Below, in pieces: positions 63,040 to 64,000 of a stretch of DNA of 64,000 bases. Position 1 is the first letter of the stretch, and each line of letters opens with the position of its first letter. Location of the stretch: contig NZ_MDVN01000001.1 of assembly GCF_002741945.1 (NCBI RefSeq), positions 124,001 through 188,000 on the forward strand, given 5' to 3'. The notes beneath the pieces are model-generated. The model made no database searches, was not told the DNA's origin, and worked only from the letters and a program-made list of their open reading frames with translations. The DNA is from Gaetbulibacter sp. 4G1. Lineage in GTDB: Bacteria > Bacteroidota > Bacteroidia > Flavobacteriales > Flavobacteriaceae. Both the position numbers and the translations under genes were made by a program.

Positions 63040-64000
63040 TCAATAATTAAAAGTTACTTCCTCTCTTTTTATTGGTGGCACTAACACATCTTTCATTAGT
63101 GTTTCTTTATCTCCACCATATGTTTTAGTAATTGGCTTACCATCTCTTGTTAAACCTTTAAAAATACCTTTATCTACTAAATTCCAAAGTGCATACTTGG
63201 CTTCTCCTTTTAAATTAATTAGCCCAAAATGGTTTTCAGACCCTAAGTCATTTGCAGCATCTTTCCATTGCTCATCAAAGGCTTCAAAGTAGAAACATGA
63301 AATGTTATTTTTATTGCTCCATTCGCGTATTAACTCATAATATCTACCAGATTTATATTCATCGCATGCTCTAGAGCCATTTACACCGTAGTGACCATTA
63401 GACACTGTGGCCCATCCTGTTTCACCTATATGAACTGGCTTATCAACACCTAAACTTTTAATATAGTTTGTAACACTGTCGTGTTGTCTGATAGAAAACT
63501 CTAGTGCTCGTTGCATTGCAGACTCTATTTTTTCTGCATCTGTGAGTTCAACTTCGTCTTCTGGAACTAACCAAAAATTAGGATTATAATGCGAATTATG
63601 CATCGGATAAGTGTGCATTGAAATATAATCAACTGTCTTTATTAATTGTTCTAAATCTTCAGTATGATAACTTGCATCGCCACCACCCCAAGACGAGAAA
63701 TCATCTGAACAGGTAACCCATAAATCTTTTGGCAAATCTCCTTTCTTTTTTAATTCTTGTAAATGGTTTACCCATTTTAATATTACATTTGGGCGCACAA
63801 AATAACTGGTAGCCCATCTCACCATAGCCTCATTGCCAACAGCAATAATCTTTACTATATCTGGATAAGCTTTTGCAAGTGCCACTGCTCTATCGATTTC
63901 TCCTGCATTTTGCTCGCTCTCTACTTCATGATTTGGCACCATATCTGTCCATGCATTTTGACAGTCTATCCAGGCTCCAAGCATAACATACATTTCAAAA
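63040..64000 (-). CDS. GH17 beta-1,3-glucanase-like protein, 5' end beyond the window
   Basis: The visible part, 320 residues, is paralogous to the GH17 lipoprotein at 61760-63037: FEMYVMLGAWIDCQNAWTD, IAVGNEAMVRWA, WVTCSDDFSSWGGGD, HTYPMHNSHYNPNFW, HIGETGWATVS, YFEAFDEQWKDA and a C-terminal KETLMKDVLVPP. The frame is open through the right edge (codons for Phe and Glu precede the first visible Met), so the start and any lipoprotein signal are missing here. Both catalytic glutamates are present. Tandem duplication with the next gene is evident. Confidence 0.92.
   Translation of the reverse strand, partial: FEMYVMLGAWIDCQNAWTDMVPNHEVESEQNAGEIDRAVALAKAYPDIVKIIAVGNEAMVRWATSYFVRPNVILKWVNHLQELKKKGDLPKDLWVTCSDDFSSWGGGDASYHTEDLEQLIKTVDYISMHTYPMHNSHYNPNFWLVPEDEVELTDAEKIESAMQRALEFSIRQHDSVTNYIKSLGVDKPVHIGETGWATVSNGHYGVNGSRACDEYKSGRYYELIREWSNKNNISCFYFEAFDEQWKDAANDLGSENHFGLINLKGEAKYALWNLVDKGIFKGLTRDGKPITKTYGGDKETLMKDVLVPPIKREEVTFNY

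Noticed and set aside
1-64000. Insertion sequences, transposases, integrases, phage genes or CRISPR arrays
   Set aside because: I looked on both strands and found no such gene or array; the only mobility-like traces are the ssrA-derived repeats.

Overview
The window is AT-rich DNA from a Bacteroidota genome, most likely a flavobacterium (family Flavobacteriaceae). The signs are several SusC/SusD pairs, lipoproteins with Bacteroidota-type lipoboxes, C-terminal sorting domains of the type IX secretion system, STN-domain SusC receptors with FecI/FecR regulators, and a tmRNA whose encoded tag reads GENNYALAA. The gene content (alpha-glucan and beta-1,3-glucan use) fits a polysaccharide degrader, plausibly marine, but no species can be named from the sequence.

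Layout. (1) 1-1593: the 5' part of a saccharopine/alanine dehydrogenase-like gene (minus strand, running off the left edge), a multi-hairpin structured element, then the tmRNA gene ssrA (plus) with its terminator. (2) 1.7-13.2 kb: a small lipoprotein plus HExxH-protein pair that looks like an orphan toxin/immunity pair, then a SusC/SusD locus under a FecI-type sigma factor and FecR anti-sigma factor. It has two surface lipoproteins (DUF4998-like and DUF4959/DUF5000-like) and no degradative enzyme. This block is bracketed by remnants of ssrA: a 13-nt 3'-end match at 2938-2950 and a 122-nt, about 90% identical copy of the ssrA 3' third at 13811-13932. (3) 14.0-23.75 kb: a second FecI/FecR-type SusC/SusD locus whose only enzyme is an M16 zinc peptidase, with the sigma gene divergent from fecR. 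(4) 23.8-49.0 kb: a complete alpha-glucan (starch/glycogen/maltodextrin) utilisation locus. An eight-gene minus-strand operon encodes an MFS importer, beta-phosphoglucomutase, GH65 phosphorylase, SusA-like GH13, a CE1-like esterase with a possible glucan-binding front, GH31 and two GH13 enzymes. A LacI-family regulator follows upstream. A divergent plus-strand operon encodes SusC, SusD, SusE, a triple-domain SusF-like protein and a secreted GH13 amylase with a T9SS tail. (5) 49.2-64.0 kb: a minus-strand block for beta-1,3-glucan (laminarin-like) use, with four GH17 enzymes (two lipoproteins, one of them cut by the right edge, and two without signal peptides), a GH30, two GPH-type symporters, an unknown two-helix membrane protein, an FG-GAP/UnbV lipoprotein and a duplicated-domain T9SS protein.

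How it works together. In the alpha-glucan locus, the secreted amylase and SusD/E/F bind and cut the polymer at the surface and SusC imports the pieces. GH13 and GH31 enzymes trim them, the MFS protein takes maltose into the cytoplasm, and GH65 plus beta-phosphoglucomutase turn it into glucose and glucose 6-phosphate. LacI probably controls both arms from a site in the 248-bp divergent promoter. In the beta-glucan block, exported GH17/GH30 enzymes would yield oligosaccharides that the two symporters import for the signal-peptide-less GH17 enzymes. No regulator or SusCD pair for this block is inside the window.
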